Assembly (NCBI RefSeq): GCF_905372745.1
Contig: NZ_CAJPQR010000006.1
Span: forward strand, 1-64,000
DNA: 64,000 nt
Direction of reading: 5' to 3'
Origin: an uncultured Campylobacter sp.
Lineage (GTDB): Bacteria > Campylobacterota > Campylobacteria > Campylobacterales > Campylobacteraceae
Both the position numbers and the translations under genes were made by a program. Below, piece by piece: positions 1-8,840 of the stretch; positions within the stretch are counted from its first letter, which is position 1; every line of letters starts with the position of its first letter. The notes beneath the pieces are model-generated. The model searched no databases. It was not told where the DNA came from and was given only the letters and a program-made list of their open reading frames with translations.

Positions 1-71
1 AAATTTTAGAGTTACAATTTTAAGTAAATATTGTATGTCTTATGAAAAATTTAATTTCAAATAAATAAAGC

Positions 72-77
72 TATGAT
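72..77 (+). promoter_or_regulatory. putative -10 box for surE-tcdA
   Basis: TATGAT in the context AGCTATGATAAAATCC lies about 70 nt before the surE start in an AT-rich leader. Campylobacter sigma-70 promoters rely mainly on the -10 element, so a lone hexamer of this kind is plausible. No -35 box is evident. Confidence 0.4.
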
Positions 78-148
78 AAAATCCAAATCTAAATTTTACT
101 CGGCAAAGCTCGCTAAATTTGAGTTCTTGCAATGCTTTAAGGATAAAT

Positions 149-931
149 TTGAAAGAAATTTTGATAACCAATGACGACGGGTTCGAGGCTAGCGGCTTGC
201 ACGCTTTAGCTAGCGCGCTGCGCGAACTACCGGACACGCGCGTCACGATAGTAGCCCCAAGCAGCGAAAAATCGGCTTGCGCACACTCTCTTACGCTAAC
301 TAGGCCTCTTCGTTTCATCAAGCTTGATGACGATTTTTACAAACTCGACGACGCTACGCCCGCTGATTGCGTCTATCTCGCGCTTCACGCGCTTTATAAA
401 AGGCCGCCCGACCTAGTCGTAAGCGGCATAAACCACGGCGCCAACGTAGGCGAGGACATCACTTACTCGGGTACGTGCGGAGCGGCTATGGAGGGCGTTT
501 TGCAAGGGGTTCCAAGCATAGCGTTTTCGCAATTTTATAAGAGCGACGGTATCGAAAAAACGGGCTTTTTACTCGCCGAAGATATCGTTAAATTTATCGT
601 TTCTCGAGTGCTAAACGGCGAGATAGCGCTGCCGCCGCGCCAGTTTTTAAACGTAAATATCCCAGCCGTCTCGCCCCGCGAATTTAGAGGCTACCGCGTT
701 GTGCCTGCTGGCAAACGCAGCTACGCCACGCACGCGATGCTTCACCGCAACCCGCGAGGCGTCGAGTATTATTGGCTCGGACAAGCCTCGAGCCTAGACT
801 ACGAGCAAAACGGCGAGTCCGATATCAGCGCGCTTAGCGACGGTTATGCCTCGCTTACTCCCATTATGCTCGATATGACGGCGCATGCGAGTCTAGCCGC
901 GCTAAAAACCGCCCTAAAGGATCAAATTTGA
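149..931 (+). CDS. surE: 5'/3'-nucleotidase SurE
   Basis: SurE removes phosphate from nucleoside 5'- and 3'-monophosphates and is a metal-dependent cytosolic enzyme linked to stationary-phase survival. From the TTG at 149 the protein is 260 aa, the usual family size. It opens with KEILITNDDG, so the metal-binding NDDG motif falls at residues 8-11, and SGINHGANVG follows near residue 92, both family hallmarks. An earlier in-frame TTG at 119 would add ten residues unlike the family. The 149 TTG has AAGGA at 139-143 with good spacing, so I chose it. The stop overlaps the next gene's TTG start (TTGA), which points to translational coupling with tcdA. Confidence 0.95.
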   Translation: MKEILITNDDGFEASGLHALASALRELPDTRVTIVAPSSEKSACAHSLTLTRPLRFIKLDDDFYKLDDATPADCVYLALHALYKRPPDLVVSGINHGANVGEDITYSGTCGAAMEGVLQGVPSIAFSQFYKSDGIEKTGFLLAEDIVKFIVSRVLNGEIALPPRQFLNVNIPAVSPREFRGYRVVPAGKRSYATHAMLHRNPRGVEYYWLGQASSLDYEQNGESDISALSDGYASLTPIMLDMTAHASLAALKTALKDQI

Positions 932-1593
932 ACGAAGAAATTTTAGAAAAACCGGACCGCTTTACGAGGTCTCAATGGCTATTAGGCGATGATTTTAAAA
1001 AGCTTCAAAAAGCAAACGTCCTAATCTGCGGCGTAGGCGGCGTAGGCGGCGTCTGCGCGGACGCGCTGGCTAGAACAGGCGTAGGCAAACTCACTCTCAT
1101 AGATAAGGATGTTTTTGATATAACCAATCAAAACCGCCAAATTTACAGCGAAGCCGTCGGCGCGGTCAAAGTCGGCGAATTTGCCGCAAGATACGAGTGC
1201 GTGACGGCGCTACAAGAGCTAATGACGCCGGAGTTTGTCGAGGATTTTGATTTTTCGCCGTTTGATCTTATTATCGACGCTATCGACGACGTGCCGGCTA
1301 AAGTCGCTCTCGCGCTAAAAACGCACGAAAAGTTAATTAGCTCTATGGGCGGCGCAAAGCGTCTCGATCCGACGCAGATCAAAGTCGCGTCCATCTGGCA
1401 GACCTGCAACGACCCGTTTGCCAAGAAAATACGAGCCGAGCTTAAAAAAGCGGGGTTTAAAGGCAAATTTGACGTCGTGTTTTCGACCGAGCTGCCAAAA
1501 TGCGTGAAACTGGGCAGCTTTATGGGCGTGACGGCGTGCTTTGGGCTAAATTTAGCCGCGCTGGCGGTAAAAAAAATCATCGGCGGCAGATAA
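928..1593 (+). CDS. tcdA: tRNA threonylcarbamoyladenosine dehydratase, ThiF/E1-like
   Basis: This E1-like adenylating enzyme fits TcdA (CsdL/YgdL), which dehydrates t6A37 to the cyclic form in tRNAs reading ANN codons. The 221-aa product has the RF..sQWLLG entry segment, a Rossmann nucleotide-binding GVGGVG at residues 35-40, and D..D..TNQNRQIYS near 58-72, the ThiF-family ATP site. It is somewhat shorter than E. coli TcdA and lacks a C-terminal membrane tail. The start is TTG inside the surE stop. Other ThiF/MoeB/HesA roles are possible, but no sulfur-carrier gene is nearby, and the family-typical ALARTG and NQNRQI strings favour TcdA. Confidence 0.85.
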   Translation: MNEEILEKPDRFTRSQWLLGDDFKKLQKANVLICGVGGVGGVCADALARTGVGKLTLIDKDVFDITNQNRQIYSEAVGAVKVGEFAARYECVTALQELMTPEFVEDFDFSPFDLIIDAIDDVPAKVALALKTHEKLISSMGGAKRLDPTQIKVASIWQTCNDPFAKKIRAELKKAGFKGKFDVVFSTELPKCVKLGSFMGVTACFGLNLAALAVKKIIGGR

Positions 1594-1605
1594 GATAATC
1601 TGCCG
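1584..1605 (+). terminator. hairpin at the 3' end of tcdA
   Basis: CGGCAGAT (1584-1591) and ATCTGCCG (1598-1605) form a perfect 8-bp stem with a 6-nt loop that contains most of the tcdA stop codon. No U-run follows, so it may protect the 3' end or act as a weak terminator. Confidence 0.4.
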
Positions 1606-1635
1606 ATAGCTTGCCTAGGCGAGCCAAATTTATGC

Positions 1636-1641
1636 TATCAT
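1636..1641 (+). promoter_or_regulatory. extended -10 promoter for mobA-pldA
   Basis: TATGCTATCAT gives TATCAT with an upstream TGC, an extended -10, 25 nt before the mobA ATG and after the tcdA hairpin. It suggests that mobA-pldA has its own transcription start. Confidence 0.5.
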
Positions 1642-1666
1642 AGCGCACCTAAAATCAAGGAAAAAA

Positions 1667-2332
1667 ATGAAAACATGCGTCATCTTAGCCGGAGGCAAAA
1701 GCTCGCGAATGGGCCGCGACAAAACGCTGCTGCCTTTTGGCGGATTTGCGACGCTCACGCACTACGGAGCGCATAAATTCGGGCGGATTTTCGAGCGCGT
1801 ATTCGTTAGCTCCAAATTTGACAAATTTAATCCGCCCCTACCGCTCGTAAAAGACGCTAACCCAGAGGAGATCTCGTGGTCAAATTTGACCCAGGCGGGC
1901 GACAAAGAGGGCGCAGAGGCAAGCTTTGCTCAAATTTGCTCGCAAGATACGGCAAATTTGAACCCAAACGCCTTTTCTCCGATGCTAGCACTTTATAGTA
2001 TCCTTAAAAATTTCCCAAACGAAAGCGTCTTTATTGTCCCGGCCGACATGCCGTTCGTTAGCGAAGAGTGCGTGCGCGAGCTATATAAATTTGCCGGCGA
2101 ATACGACATGGTCATCGCTGCGGACGAGTCGCATACGCACTCGCTTTGCGGGTTTTTTAGCGGGGATTTAGCGGGTGCCGCGGGCGAACTTTTTGCCGCG
2201 GGCGAGCACAAGATCGGACTTTTGCGTAGCCGCTGCCGCTGCAAGATCGTAAAATTCGCGCGCGAAGACGAGTTTTTTAACATCAACTACCAGGCAGACT
2301 ACGAACAAGCCTTAAAAGAAGGAAAAATATGA
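1667..2332 (+). CDS. mobA: molybdenum cofactor guanylyltransferase MobA
   Basis: MobA joins GMP from GTP to molybdopterin to make the bis-MGD cofactor of formate dehydrogenase, nitrate reductase and related enzymes. The 221-aa protein begins with the nucleotidyltransferase signature LAGGKSSRMGRDK (residues 7-19). PADMPFV in the middle supplies the metal-binding Asp region typical of GT-A-fold NTP transferases, and the length is normal for Campylobacter MobA. AAGGA precedes the ATG. The end overlaps pldA by four bases (ATGA), so the two genes are co-transcribed. Confidence 0.93.
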   Translation: MKTCVILAGGKSSRMGRDKTLLPFGGFATLTHYGAHKFGRIFERVFVSSKFDKFNPPLPLVKDANPEEISWSNLTQAGDKEGAEASFAQICSQDTANLNPNAFSPMLALYSILKNFPNESVFIVPADMPFVSEECVRELYKFAGEYDMVIAADESHTHSLCGFFSGDLAGAAGELFAAGEHKIGLLRSRCRCKIVKFAREDEFFNINYQADYEQALKEGKI

Positions 2333-3423
2333 AAAAAATTATCGTTTTATCGGCGATTTTGTTAAATTTAGCCCTAGTCGCCCAGGCGGAAACGCCGAAG
2401 CAAAATTTAGCCCCGCAGTCAGAAAATCCAGCCGAAAATTTAACCGAGCCGACAGCCAAAGACGAAGCCAAACGCCTCTACGAAGCCGCCGCAAAGCTCG
2501 AGCATGAAGGCGACAAAACAAGAGCCCTTCAGCTTTATAAACTGGCGGCTAAAAAGGCGATATTTACGGACGAGGACGGCGAAACGGCCGCCATGGAGCG
2601 CTCCGTGATAGCGCCCTCAGATAGCGTAGCGGACGCGCCCGTAGAGGAGCAAAAGATCGCCTCTAAAGAGCGCCCGGGAGCGAAATTTGAGAGCGGCGAG
2701 GCATACGACGTGGATGAAATTTTGGGCTTAAAAATGCACCATCTAAACTACCTCTTGCCCGCAACCTACGCGTTTAACGACGTTGAGGGTAGGCGCAGAT
2801 TTGAGACTGCTTTTCAGATCAGCTTGCAAAAGCCGCTGTTTTACGACGTGTTTGATATGAACGAAACGATCTCGGCGGGCTACTCGCAAAGCTCGTGGTG
2901 GCAGACGGCTAAGAGTTCTACGCCGTTTCGCGAGACCAACTATCGCCCCGAGATTTTCGTGACCGTCCCAATGAGATTTGAGGCGCTACCGAGTCTTGAC
3001 TACCTACGCGCGGGGCTTTTGCACGAGAGTAACGGCCAGGGCGGCGAGAAGTCTCGCTCGTGGAACCGCGTCTATCTCGAGGCCAAACTTTACGCCGGCA
3101 GCCTCGTCGTGATCCCGCGAGCGTGGGCGCGCATCCCTGAGAGCAAGGGCAGCGACGATAACCCAGACATCGAAAAATACCTCGGCAACATGGATATAAA
3201 TTTCGCCCTGCCATACCGCGGCCACGTCTTTACGGCGATGGTGCGAAACAACCTGCATTTTGATAAAACCAACCGCGGCGCGGGCGAGCTTGGATGGCTA
3301 TTTCCGTTTGGCAAGAGCGGCGTATACGGCTACGTGAAGTACTTTACGGGATACGGCGAGAGCCTCATCGACTACAATCGCCACACCGATAAAGTCGGTA
3401 TCGGCTTTGCGATTTTAAAATAA
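2329..3423 (+). CDS. pldA: outer membrane phospholipase A (PldA/OMPLA)
   Basis: OMPLA is an outer-membrane beta-barrel lipase that hydrolyses surface phospholipids to maintain lipid asymmetry; in pathogens it contributes to haemolysis. The 364-aa product has a signal peptide (residues 1-20, ending in AQA), a hydrophilic region of about 100 residues and then the barrel. Catalytic residues are visible: His232 and Ser234 in HESNG, and Asn246 in SRSWN. Their spacing is identical to E. coli His142/Ser144/Asn156. The N-terminal linker is longer than in E. coli. It overlaps mobA by 4 nt. No strong terminator follows. Confidence 0.93.
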   Translation: MKKIIVLSAILLNLALVAQAETPKQNLAPQSENPAENLTEPTAKDEAKRLYEAAAKLEHEGDKTRALQLYKLAAKKAIFTDEDGETAAMERSVIAPSDSVADAPVEEQKIASKERPGAKFESGEAYDVDEILGLKMHHLNYLLPATYAFNDVEGRRRFETAFQISLQKPLFYDVFDMNETISAGYSQSSWWQTAKSSTPFRETNYRPEIFVTVPMRFEALPSLDYLRAGLLHESNGQGGEKSRSWNRVYLEAKLYAGSLVVIPRAWARIPESKGSDDNPDIEKYLGNMDINFALPYRGHVFTAMVRNNLHFDKTNRGAGELGWLFPFGKSGVYGYVKYFTGYGESLIDYNRHTDKVGIGFAILK

Positions 3424-3646
3424 AAAGCTGCCGCGCTCAGGCGGTGCCGACAGAATAAAAATCGCGGCAAAACAACCCAAAGCGATAAGTCAAATTTGCC
3501 CGAACAAACAAGCGCGGCAAATTTGACGAGCAGGCAATGCGCATAGCAAAGCGCGAGAGTAAATTTTAAAAATTACAAACGCGACGCGATCTTTAAATTT
3601 ACGCAAGGTCGCCGCCGCAACATAAGCGCAAAACCCAAGGAGATAG

Positions 3647-4515
3647 ATGAAAAATTTATTAAGACTTTTTATCGTCTTGACCTGCGCGACCTCGCTGTAA
3701 GCAGGCGGCAACTACGCACCCCGGCAGCAAAACGACGAGCTAATCGCAACCTATGAGATATTTTTTAGTACGACCTGCGCAACGGCGAAAAGGACGAGAA
3801 CGGCAAAATACGCAACAGACTCTACGTCACCTAGCTAGATGCGAGCGGCGCGCAGCTAAATCGCTACGTCATCGACGAGGCGGACGAACGGTACAAGCGC
3901 AAGATCCCGGACAACCCATCCACGAAGCTAAAAATCTCGCTTGTCGTCCGCAAAAACGAGTGCTGGGTGCTACTCGAAGTCTACTCAAAAGAGCACCGAA
4001 ACTCACCTACGTTCACGGCCGAAAGGTGCCTGTGGAGCGGGCTAGAAAAGGAGCTACTGGAGCTTTTTGACGCGGGCGAGGCGCTAAAACTGTAGCGAAA
4101 AACCAAACGCTTCGACGCAAATTTGGGCTTTTTTACCGAAAATAACATAGCCGAATACCGCAAAAACGGCAAACCGTCGTATAAGGAATTTGTTAGCGTT
4201 CGAACGGGCAAAAAAGAAACGACTTTTGAAAAATAAGGCGACAGCGGTCGCCTGCACAGCCGCGCATACCAGATAGGGGGCGAGTCTGCGTATTTTGAGT
4301 TTTTCTACCCAAACGGCAAGCTAAAAAGCGTGATAGACCAGCGCCAAACGATCGGCAAGCCGCTTAGCGAGGCGGGTAAAATACAAAAAGAATCTAACGA
4401 AAAAGGTGAGCTCGTAAAAGAGGTCGTAACCGACGCAAAAGTGGGCGCGGCGACTACGAAATTTTACGGCGAAAACGGCGAAATCATAAAAACCCAAACA
4501 AAAAAACTCAGATAA
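3647..4515 (+). pseudogene. decayed secreted protein with YwqK/MORN-like tail
   Basis: From the ATG at 3647 (AAGGAGAT upstream) a signal-peptide-like start, MKNLLRLFIVLTCATSL, runs into TAA after 17 codons. Reading through and shifting frame in the T-run near 3760-3766 gives a coherent protein of roughly 285 residues up to the TAA at 4513. It is broken by TAG twice (about 3830 and 4093) and TAA near 4234. The tail contains YRKNGKPSYKEF, FFYPNGKLKSV and KFYGENGEIIK, the repeated Y.NGk pattern of YwqK/MORN-like proteins. Four stops and one frameshift mean it is not expressed intact. Its neighbour downstream is also broken. The function of the ancestor is unknown. Confidence 0.7.
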
Positions 4516-4534
4516 ACTAGATGCGGACAAAGAC

Positions 4535-5122
4535 ATGTTTTTAGAGCTAGACCAAATCGCTCGCAAGCTAGACGATATCTACCTACCTCTGGAGCGAGAG
4601 GGCATAACGGGCATGAGGCTGCTAGCACAAAACGATGCCGACGCGTCCACGCGGGCGCTAGAAAATGCGCAAGAGGCTCTAGGCATCAAATTTCCGCTTG
4701 CGCTTTCGCGGCTAGTTTGCAAATTTGACTTGGGCAAATTTGAGGTTTGCAACGTACGCTTTGGCGCAGGCGGCGACTACGCTAGTGAGCTTGTGCGGCT
4801 AAACAGCACAGACGAATACGGCGGTAAATGGTGGCGGGGCGATACGCGCCCTACAAATTTGATAGTTTTTACCGTGGGCGATCCGTGGATTTTTTTGCTT
4901 GATTGCGCGGACGGCGCGATTTATGCGTGACTACTCGGAGACGAAGAGCTTTGCGGTAGGCGCGTTGCGAGCGATTTTGAGAGATTTTTTAGAGCGCTTG
5001 CCGGTATCGATATCGCGCGACTAAGCAAAAAGGCCGTACCTTGCGCGGAAGAAATCGCTAAATTCGTCCAGGTTGACGACGATAAGGCGCTTGAGTTTTG
5101 GCGAGAAACGGCAGAAATTTGA
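4535..5122 (+). pseudogene. SUKH (SMI1/KNR4) immunity-like gene with in-frame TGA
   Basis: The first 131 codons encode a SUKH-like fold: an N-terminal helical region, ALGIKFPLALSRLVCKFDLGK, then a WW motif and NLIVFTVGDPWIFLLDCADGAIYA. The TGA at 4928-4930 stops translation. The same frame stays open for a further 63 codons to 5122, and those residues (VASDFERFFRALAG and onward) look like the missing SUKH C-terminus. The simplest reading is a nonsense mutation in a protein of about 195 aa. SUKH proteins often neutralise polymorphic toxins, but none is nearby. The start has no good Shine-Dalgarno and the gene follows the YwqK-like pseudogene by 19 nt, so the two may once have been one operon. 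Confidence 0.65.
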
Positions 5123-5326
5123 TAAATTTCAGCGCAAGCGGCTTTGGCGACAAATTTAACTAACCTCAAAACTCTAAATACGGCGATAACCGCTGCAAAT
5201 TTTAACTCCTAGTTTACAAATTTCACCCGAAAACCGGGTTAAATTTATATTACTTTTTGCATTTGGGTGCTAAATTTGAGCTCAAATTTGCCGCAAATTC
5301 GGCATATAAATTTAAAAAGGTAAAAA

Positions 5327-6229
5327 ATGATAACCGCAAAAGCTCTTTACGCATCCGCTCGCCTTAGATCGCTACCGCTTAGCGTCTCGGGCGTGTTGCT
5401 GGGCAGCGGCGCGGCATACGGCGCGGGCGTATTTAGAGCCGATATTTTCGCGCTGGCGCTACTTACGACGTTGCTGTTTCAGGTACTAAGCGACTACGCC
5501 AACGACTACGGCGACGCGGTAAAAGGCACCGACGACGATGGTAGGCTGGGGCCGCGCCGAGCGATCCAAACGGGGCAGATGAGCACCGAGCAGATGAAGC
5601 GCGTCATCGTCGCTACGGCGCTACTTGCGGCATTTTCTAGCCTCGCGCTGAGCGTTTTGGCGTTTGGCGAGCGGTTTTATCTCGTGTTGCTGTTTTTGGC
5701 GCTTGGCGGTGCGTCGATATTTGCTGCGATCCGCTACACCGTGGGCGCGGACGCGTACGGCTACAAGGGGCTTGGCGACGTTTTCGTGTTTTTATTTTTT
5801 GGGTTACTTAGTGTGCTGGGCTCGTACTTTTTATACGCGCGCGCGCTCGATGCGGCGCTACTGCTGCCTGCGTGCGCGTGCGGGATGCTAAGCACCGCCG
5901 TGCTAAATCTAAACAACATGCGCGACGTCCAAAACGACGCGCTCAAGGGCAAGCGCACGATCCCCGTTCGTATCGGGCTGCGCGCGGCTAAGCTCTATCA
6001 CTATGCGCTGATCGCGGGCGGGGCGGGTCTAATGCTCTGCTACTCGCTTTTGCGCGGTGAGCAGGGCGTGAGACTGCTCTACGTAGCTAGCTTTGCGCCG
6101 CTTATTTGGCATCTCTTTTTCGTCTTAAAAGTGAGGGAGTGCCGCGACTTCGACGAGCAGTTAAAGGTCGTCGCGCTCTGCACGTTTGCGATGTCGGTGC
6201 TGTTTTTTATCGGGGAAATTTTGGGCTAA
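5327..6229 (+). CDS. menA: 1,4-dihydroxy-2-naphthoate polyprenyltransferase (MenA-like)
   Basis: This UbiA-superfamily membrane enzyme attaches a polyprenyl chain to a naphthoate ring in menaquinone synthesis. The 300-aa protein is almost wholly hydrophobic with about eight or nine membrane segments. The first Asp-rich site NDYGDAVKGTDD is at 59-70, followed by GRLGPRRAIQTG, a MenA-type string. The second site, NNMRDVQNDALKGKRT, is near residue 200. AAAAAGG precedes the ATG. Campylobacters are generally expected to make menaquinone by the futalosine route, whose prenyltransferase (MqnP) acts on a different naphthoate, so the exact substrate is inferred from motifs only. The ubiE/menG gene at 28485 would act later in the same pathway. 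Confidence 0.82.
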   Translation: MITAKALYASARLRSLPLSVSGVLLGSGAAYGAGVFRADIFALALLTTLLFQVLSDYANDYGDAVKGTDDDGRLGPRRAIQTGQMSTEQMKRVIVATALLAAFSSLALSVLAFGERFYLVLLFLALGGASIFAAIRYTVGADAYGYKGLGDVFVFLFFGLLSVLGSYFLYARALDAALLLPACACGMLSTAVLNLNNMRDVQNDALKGKRTIPVRIGLRAAKLYHYALIAGGAGLMLCYSLLRGEQGVRLLYVASFAPLIWHLFFVLKVRECRDFDEQLKVVALCTFAMSVLFFIGEILG

Positions 6230-6456
6230 GATTTACTTTGGCGCACGCGGTTTATCAAATTTACCGTATCGCGAGCGATTTTGCCGATTTTAAGCATTAA
6301 ATTTAACCCTCAAGCATGTCGCACCGCCCGGTTTTTATTATTTACTAGCCAGAGTTTTTCGGTATAGATTTGTCGCGCAAATTTAGTCCAAAACGCGGCA
6401 AAAGCTATGTATTTACCTTTTTTAAATACACTTTCAAAAATTTACAAGGAGAAAAA

Positions 6457-7026
6457 ATGAAAAAACTAATCAAATTTTCGCTAGCAGCAGCGCTAGCAGC
6501 GAGCTTCGCAAACGCCGCAGTCTATGAGATCGACCCGGCGCACAGCAGCGTCGGCTTTAAGATCAAGCACCTAAGCATATCAAAAGTAAGCGGCAATTTC
6601 GGCAAATTTAACGCCGTGATCGACTACGACAAAAACGCCAAAGAGCTCAAAGCGCTCGAGGCCACCATCGAAACCGCCTCGGTAAATACGCAAAATGACA
6701 AGCGCGACGAGCACCTACGCAGCGCGGATTTTTTCAACGCGGACAAATTTGACAAAATCACCTACAAGATGGTCAAATTTGAAAAAGAAAGCGACACTGA
6801 AGGCAAGGTCGTGGGCACGCTCACGATGCACGGCGTCACTAAGCCCGTGGTGCTAAAATTCGAGCTTGGCGGCTTTACTGCGAATAAAAACGGTAAGGAA
6901 AAAATCGGCTTTAGCCTAGAGGGCGAGACCAAACGCAAGCTCTTTGAGATCGGGCTGGATACCTCCGATATCACGCTATCGGACAAAGTCGAGCTAGAAA
7001 TCGAAGTCGAAGCCAAGGAAAAATAA
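6457..7026 (+). CDS. YceI-family periplasmic lipocalin-like protein
   Basis: YceI proteins form a small periplasmic beta-barrel that binds a polyisoprenoid such as ubiquinone-8 or a related lipid. The ATG at 6457 has AAGGAG ten bases upstream and gives a 189-aa precursor with a clean signal peptide (MKKLIKFSLAAALAASFANA, residues 1-20). The mature part starts YEIDPAHSSVGFKIKHL, the family opening, and contains DEHLRSADFFNADKFDKITY and GTLTMHGVTKPV, which are also standard. An upstream in-frame start exists at 6370 but lacks a ribosome site and would bury the signal peptide. A strong hairpin follows the gene. Confidence 0.92.
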   Translation: MKKLIKFSLAAALAASFANAAVYEIDPAHSSVGFKIKHLSISKVSGNFGKFNAVIDYDKNAKELKALEATIETASVNTQNDKRDEHLRSADFFNADKFDKITYKMVKFEKESDTEGKVVGTLTMHGVTKPVVLKFELGGFTANKNGKEKIGFSLEGETKRKLFEIGLDTSDITLSDKVELEIEVEAKEK

Positions 7027-7043
7027 ACCTGTAACAAATTTAA

Positions 7044-7072
7044 CCAAAGCCTGTTTTTCGGGCTTTGGCTTG
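7044..7072 (+). terminator. terminator hairpin after the YceI gene
   Basis: CCAAAGCC (7044-7051) pairs perfectly with GGCTTTGG (7061-7068) around a 9-nt loop, 17 nt after the stop codon. The trailing sequence CTTGTTAAATTTT is moderately T-rich. Confidence 0.55.
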
Positions 7073-7342
7073 TTAAATTTTGGATTTTTGGCCTAGATTT
7101 TTGTAAATTTAGGCTCGCGCTACAACTCGGCGCAAAATCCGCATAGCAAAACTCAAACTAGAAATTGATTTACTAGATCAATTTACAAATTTAAAATCCG
7201 CGAAACTGCCGCACCGAAAGGTAAATTTGCGGCAAAATGCAAAGCATCCACCCAAGCTCGCAAATCATACTAAGCGATCAAACGCGACCAAGCCGGCAAA
7301 CCGATAAATTCGCCGGCCCCGTCGCCGTAACAAAGCGTAAAT
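7073..7342. other. intergenic stretch with a short inverted repeat
   Basis: No convincing gene is seen between the YceI terminator and the end of the glycerate kinase gene. It contains one perfect 8-bp inverted repeat, AAATTGAT at 7162-7169 and ATCAATTT at 7177-7184, with CTAG on both sides of the left arm. It could be an operator or chance in AT-rich DNA. Confidence 0.3.
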
Positions 7343-8485
7343 TTACCCCTTACGCCCTAGCAAATATAGCCTCAAAGCCTGCTGGGCCGTCATTTTTAGA
7401 TTGCGCGTTGCTGTTTGCTTATCCATCGCCTCTTCTAGACTCACAGGTTCGTTTAATACGCTAAAAAACGCGTCGATGCCGTTTTCGTTACAGCCGCCCG
7501 CGCACGGCGACACGCTGCCAGCTAGCGCGATGACGGGTTTGCCGTATTTTTTGGCGATCTTCGCCACTCCGGTCGGGGTCTTGCCCATCGAGCTTTGAAA
7601 GTCCAGTCGCCCCTCGCCGGTGATGACTAGATCGGCGTTTTTCACGTCTTCTTCGAGGCGGATTTCCTCCATGATGATATCGATGCCGGGCTTTAGTTTG
7701 GCGTTTAAGTAGCTAACGAACCCGTATCCTAGCCCGCCTGCCGCGCCCGCGCCCTTGAAGTTCCAAAATTCGCTCGAAAAGTGCTCGCTCGTCGCGCTCG
7801 CAAAGCTAATAAGACCAGCGTCTAGATCCTTTACCATCTGCTCGTCCGCACCTTTTTGCGGGCCGTAAACGTAGGCCGCGCCGTTTTTGCCAAACAGAGG
7901 ATTATCCACGTCGCAAGCCACTAGAAACTCGCACTCTTGCAGCTCGGGCGCTACGTTTTTGTTTGAGATTTTTGTGATTTTTATGAGGTTTTCGCCTTTA
8001 CCATCGAGCAGCTCGCCGTTTTCGTCAAAAAACTCGTATCCCAGCGCGCTTAGCATGCCCGTGCCCGCGTCGTTCGTAGCGCTGCCGCCGATACCCACGA
8101 TAAATTTACGCGCACCCTTGCTAATAGCATGCAAAATCATCTGCCCAAAGCCGTAAGTGCTCGTTTTCATCGGGTTTCTGTGCTCTTTTTCCACCAGCAT
8201 GAGCCCGCTAGAAGACGCCATCTCAAGGATACCCAGTTCGCCCGCTAGCGCGTATCTGGCGGGGATCTTTTCGCCGAGAGGATTTTGCACGATGACGTCG
8301 ATAAACTCGCCATCTAGCGCGTCTGCTAGCGCCACCACGCTACCCTCGCCGCCGTCCGCGATGGGCTTAACCGTCACCTCGTCGGTCTCGCCGGCTAAGG
8401 CTTCTATGCCCTCTTTTACGGCGTTGCCGGCCTCGAGGGAGCTGAGGGAGCCTTTAAATGAGTCGATTGCTATTAGAATTTTCAT
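7343..8485 (-). CDS. glxK: glycerate kinase (GlxK/GarK family)
   Basis: Glycerate kinase phosphorylates D-glycerate, usually to 2-phosphoglycerate for this family, feeding lower glycolysis. The ATG at 8485 (AGGAAAACAG upstream) gives 380 aa beginning MKILIAIDSFKGSLSSLEA, the family start. Further hallmarks are PIADGGEGS, IGGSATNDAGTGMLSALG and NADLVITGEGRLDFQSSMGKTP. An upstream in-frame ATG at 8530 would add 15 charged residues and has no better ribosome site. The gene lies downstream of a GntP-type permease on the same strand, so together they probably import and phosphorylate glycerate. A 490-nt gap with two hairpins separates them, so they may not share one transcript. Confidence 0.93.
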   Translation of the reverse strand: MKILIAIDSFKGSLSSLEAGNAVKEGIEALAGETDEVTVKPIADGGEGSVVALADALDGEFIDVIVQNPLGEKIPARYALAGELGILEMASSSGLMLVEKEHRNPMKTSTYGFGQMILHAISKGARKFIVGIGGSATNDAGTGMLSALGYEFFDENGELLDGKGENLIKITKISNKNVAPELQECEFLVACDVDNPLFGKNGAAYVYGPQKGADEQMVKDLDAGLISFASATSEHFSSEFWNFKGAGAAGGLGYGFVSYLNAKLKPGIDIIMEEIRLEEDVKNADLVITGEGRLDFQSSMGKTPTGVAKIAKKYGKPVIALAGSVSPCAGGCNENGIDAFFSVLNEPVSLEEAMDKQTATRNLKMTAQQALRLYLLGRKG

Positions 8486-8771
8486 CTGTTTTCCTTTTTT
8501 GTTAGCGGCTCGTCTTTTTTCTTTATACATCGTTAGAAATTTCGCCGAAACTCGGTTACATACTATGTGTATGCGCCCTCGCTCGGCTCATTTCCGCCTC
8601 GTCTAAAGGAAAAATACCTCGCCTTAAATTTTACGGACTGATTTTATCAAATTTAGTTTTAAATCGCGAGCCAAATTTGGCTTCATTGCAAATTTAAAAA
8701 CGTGCGGCGCGATAGCGCCACATAAACCTGCACGCAGTGCAGCAACCTCTCACGTCGTAGGGGTTGGGGGA

Positions 8772-8825
8772 TTGTTAAGGGGGAAGGGAGCGACTTCGTA
8801 ATTCAAGCCCCTTCCCCCTTAACAA
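8772..8825. repeat. 17-bp perfect inverted repeat (hairpin A)
   Basis: TTGTTAAGGGGGAAGGG (8772-8788) and CCCTTCCCCCTTAACAA (8809-8825) are exact reverse complements around a 20-nt loop. The stem is purine-rich on one strand. It lacks a U-tract in the right place on either strand, so it does not look like a plain intrinsic terminator. It sits between the glycerate kinase gene and its permease and resembles a REP/MITE-like intergenic element. Confidence 0.85.
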
Positions 8826-8840
8826 AAAAGCTTAGCGCGT

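Noticed and set aside
3753..4070. 105-codon plus-strand frame inside the YwqK-like region
   Set aside because: The Arg/Gln-rich peptide is an out-of-frame shadow; the adjacent frame gives the coherent, broken protein.
8772..8825. Plain rho-independent terminator
   Set aside because: The stem is perfect but no U-tract follows on either strand; the T-run on the minus strand lies before, not after, the stem.
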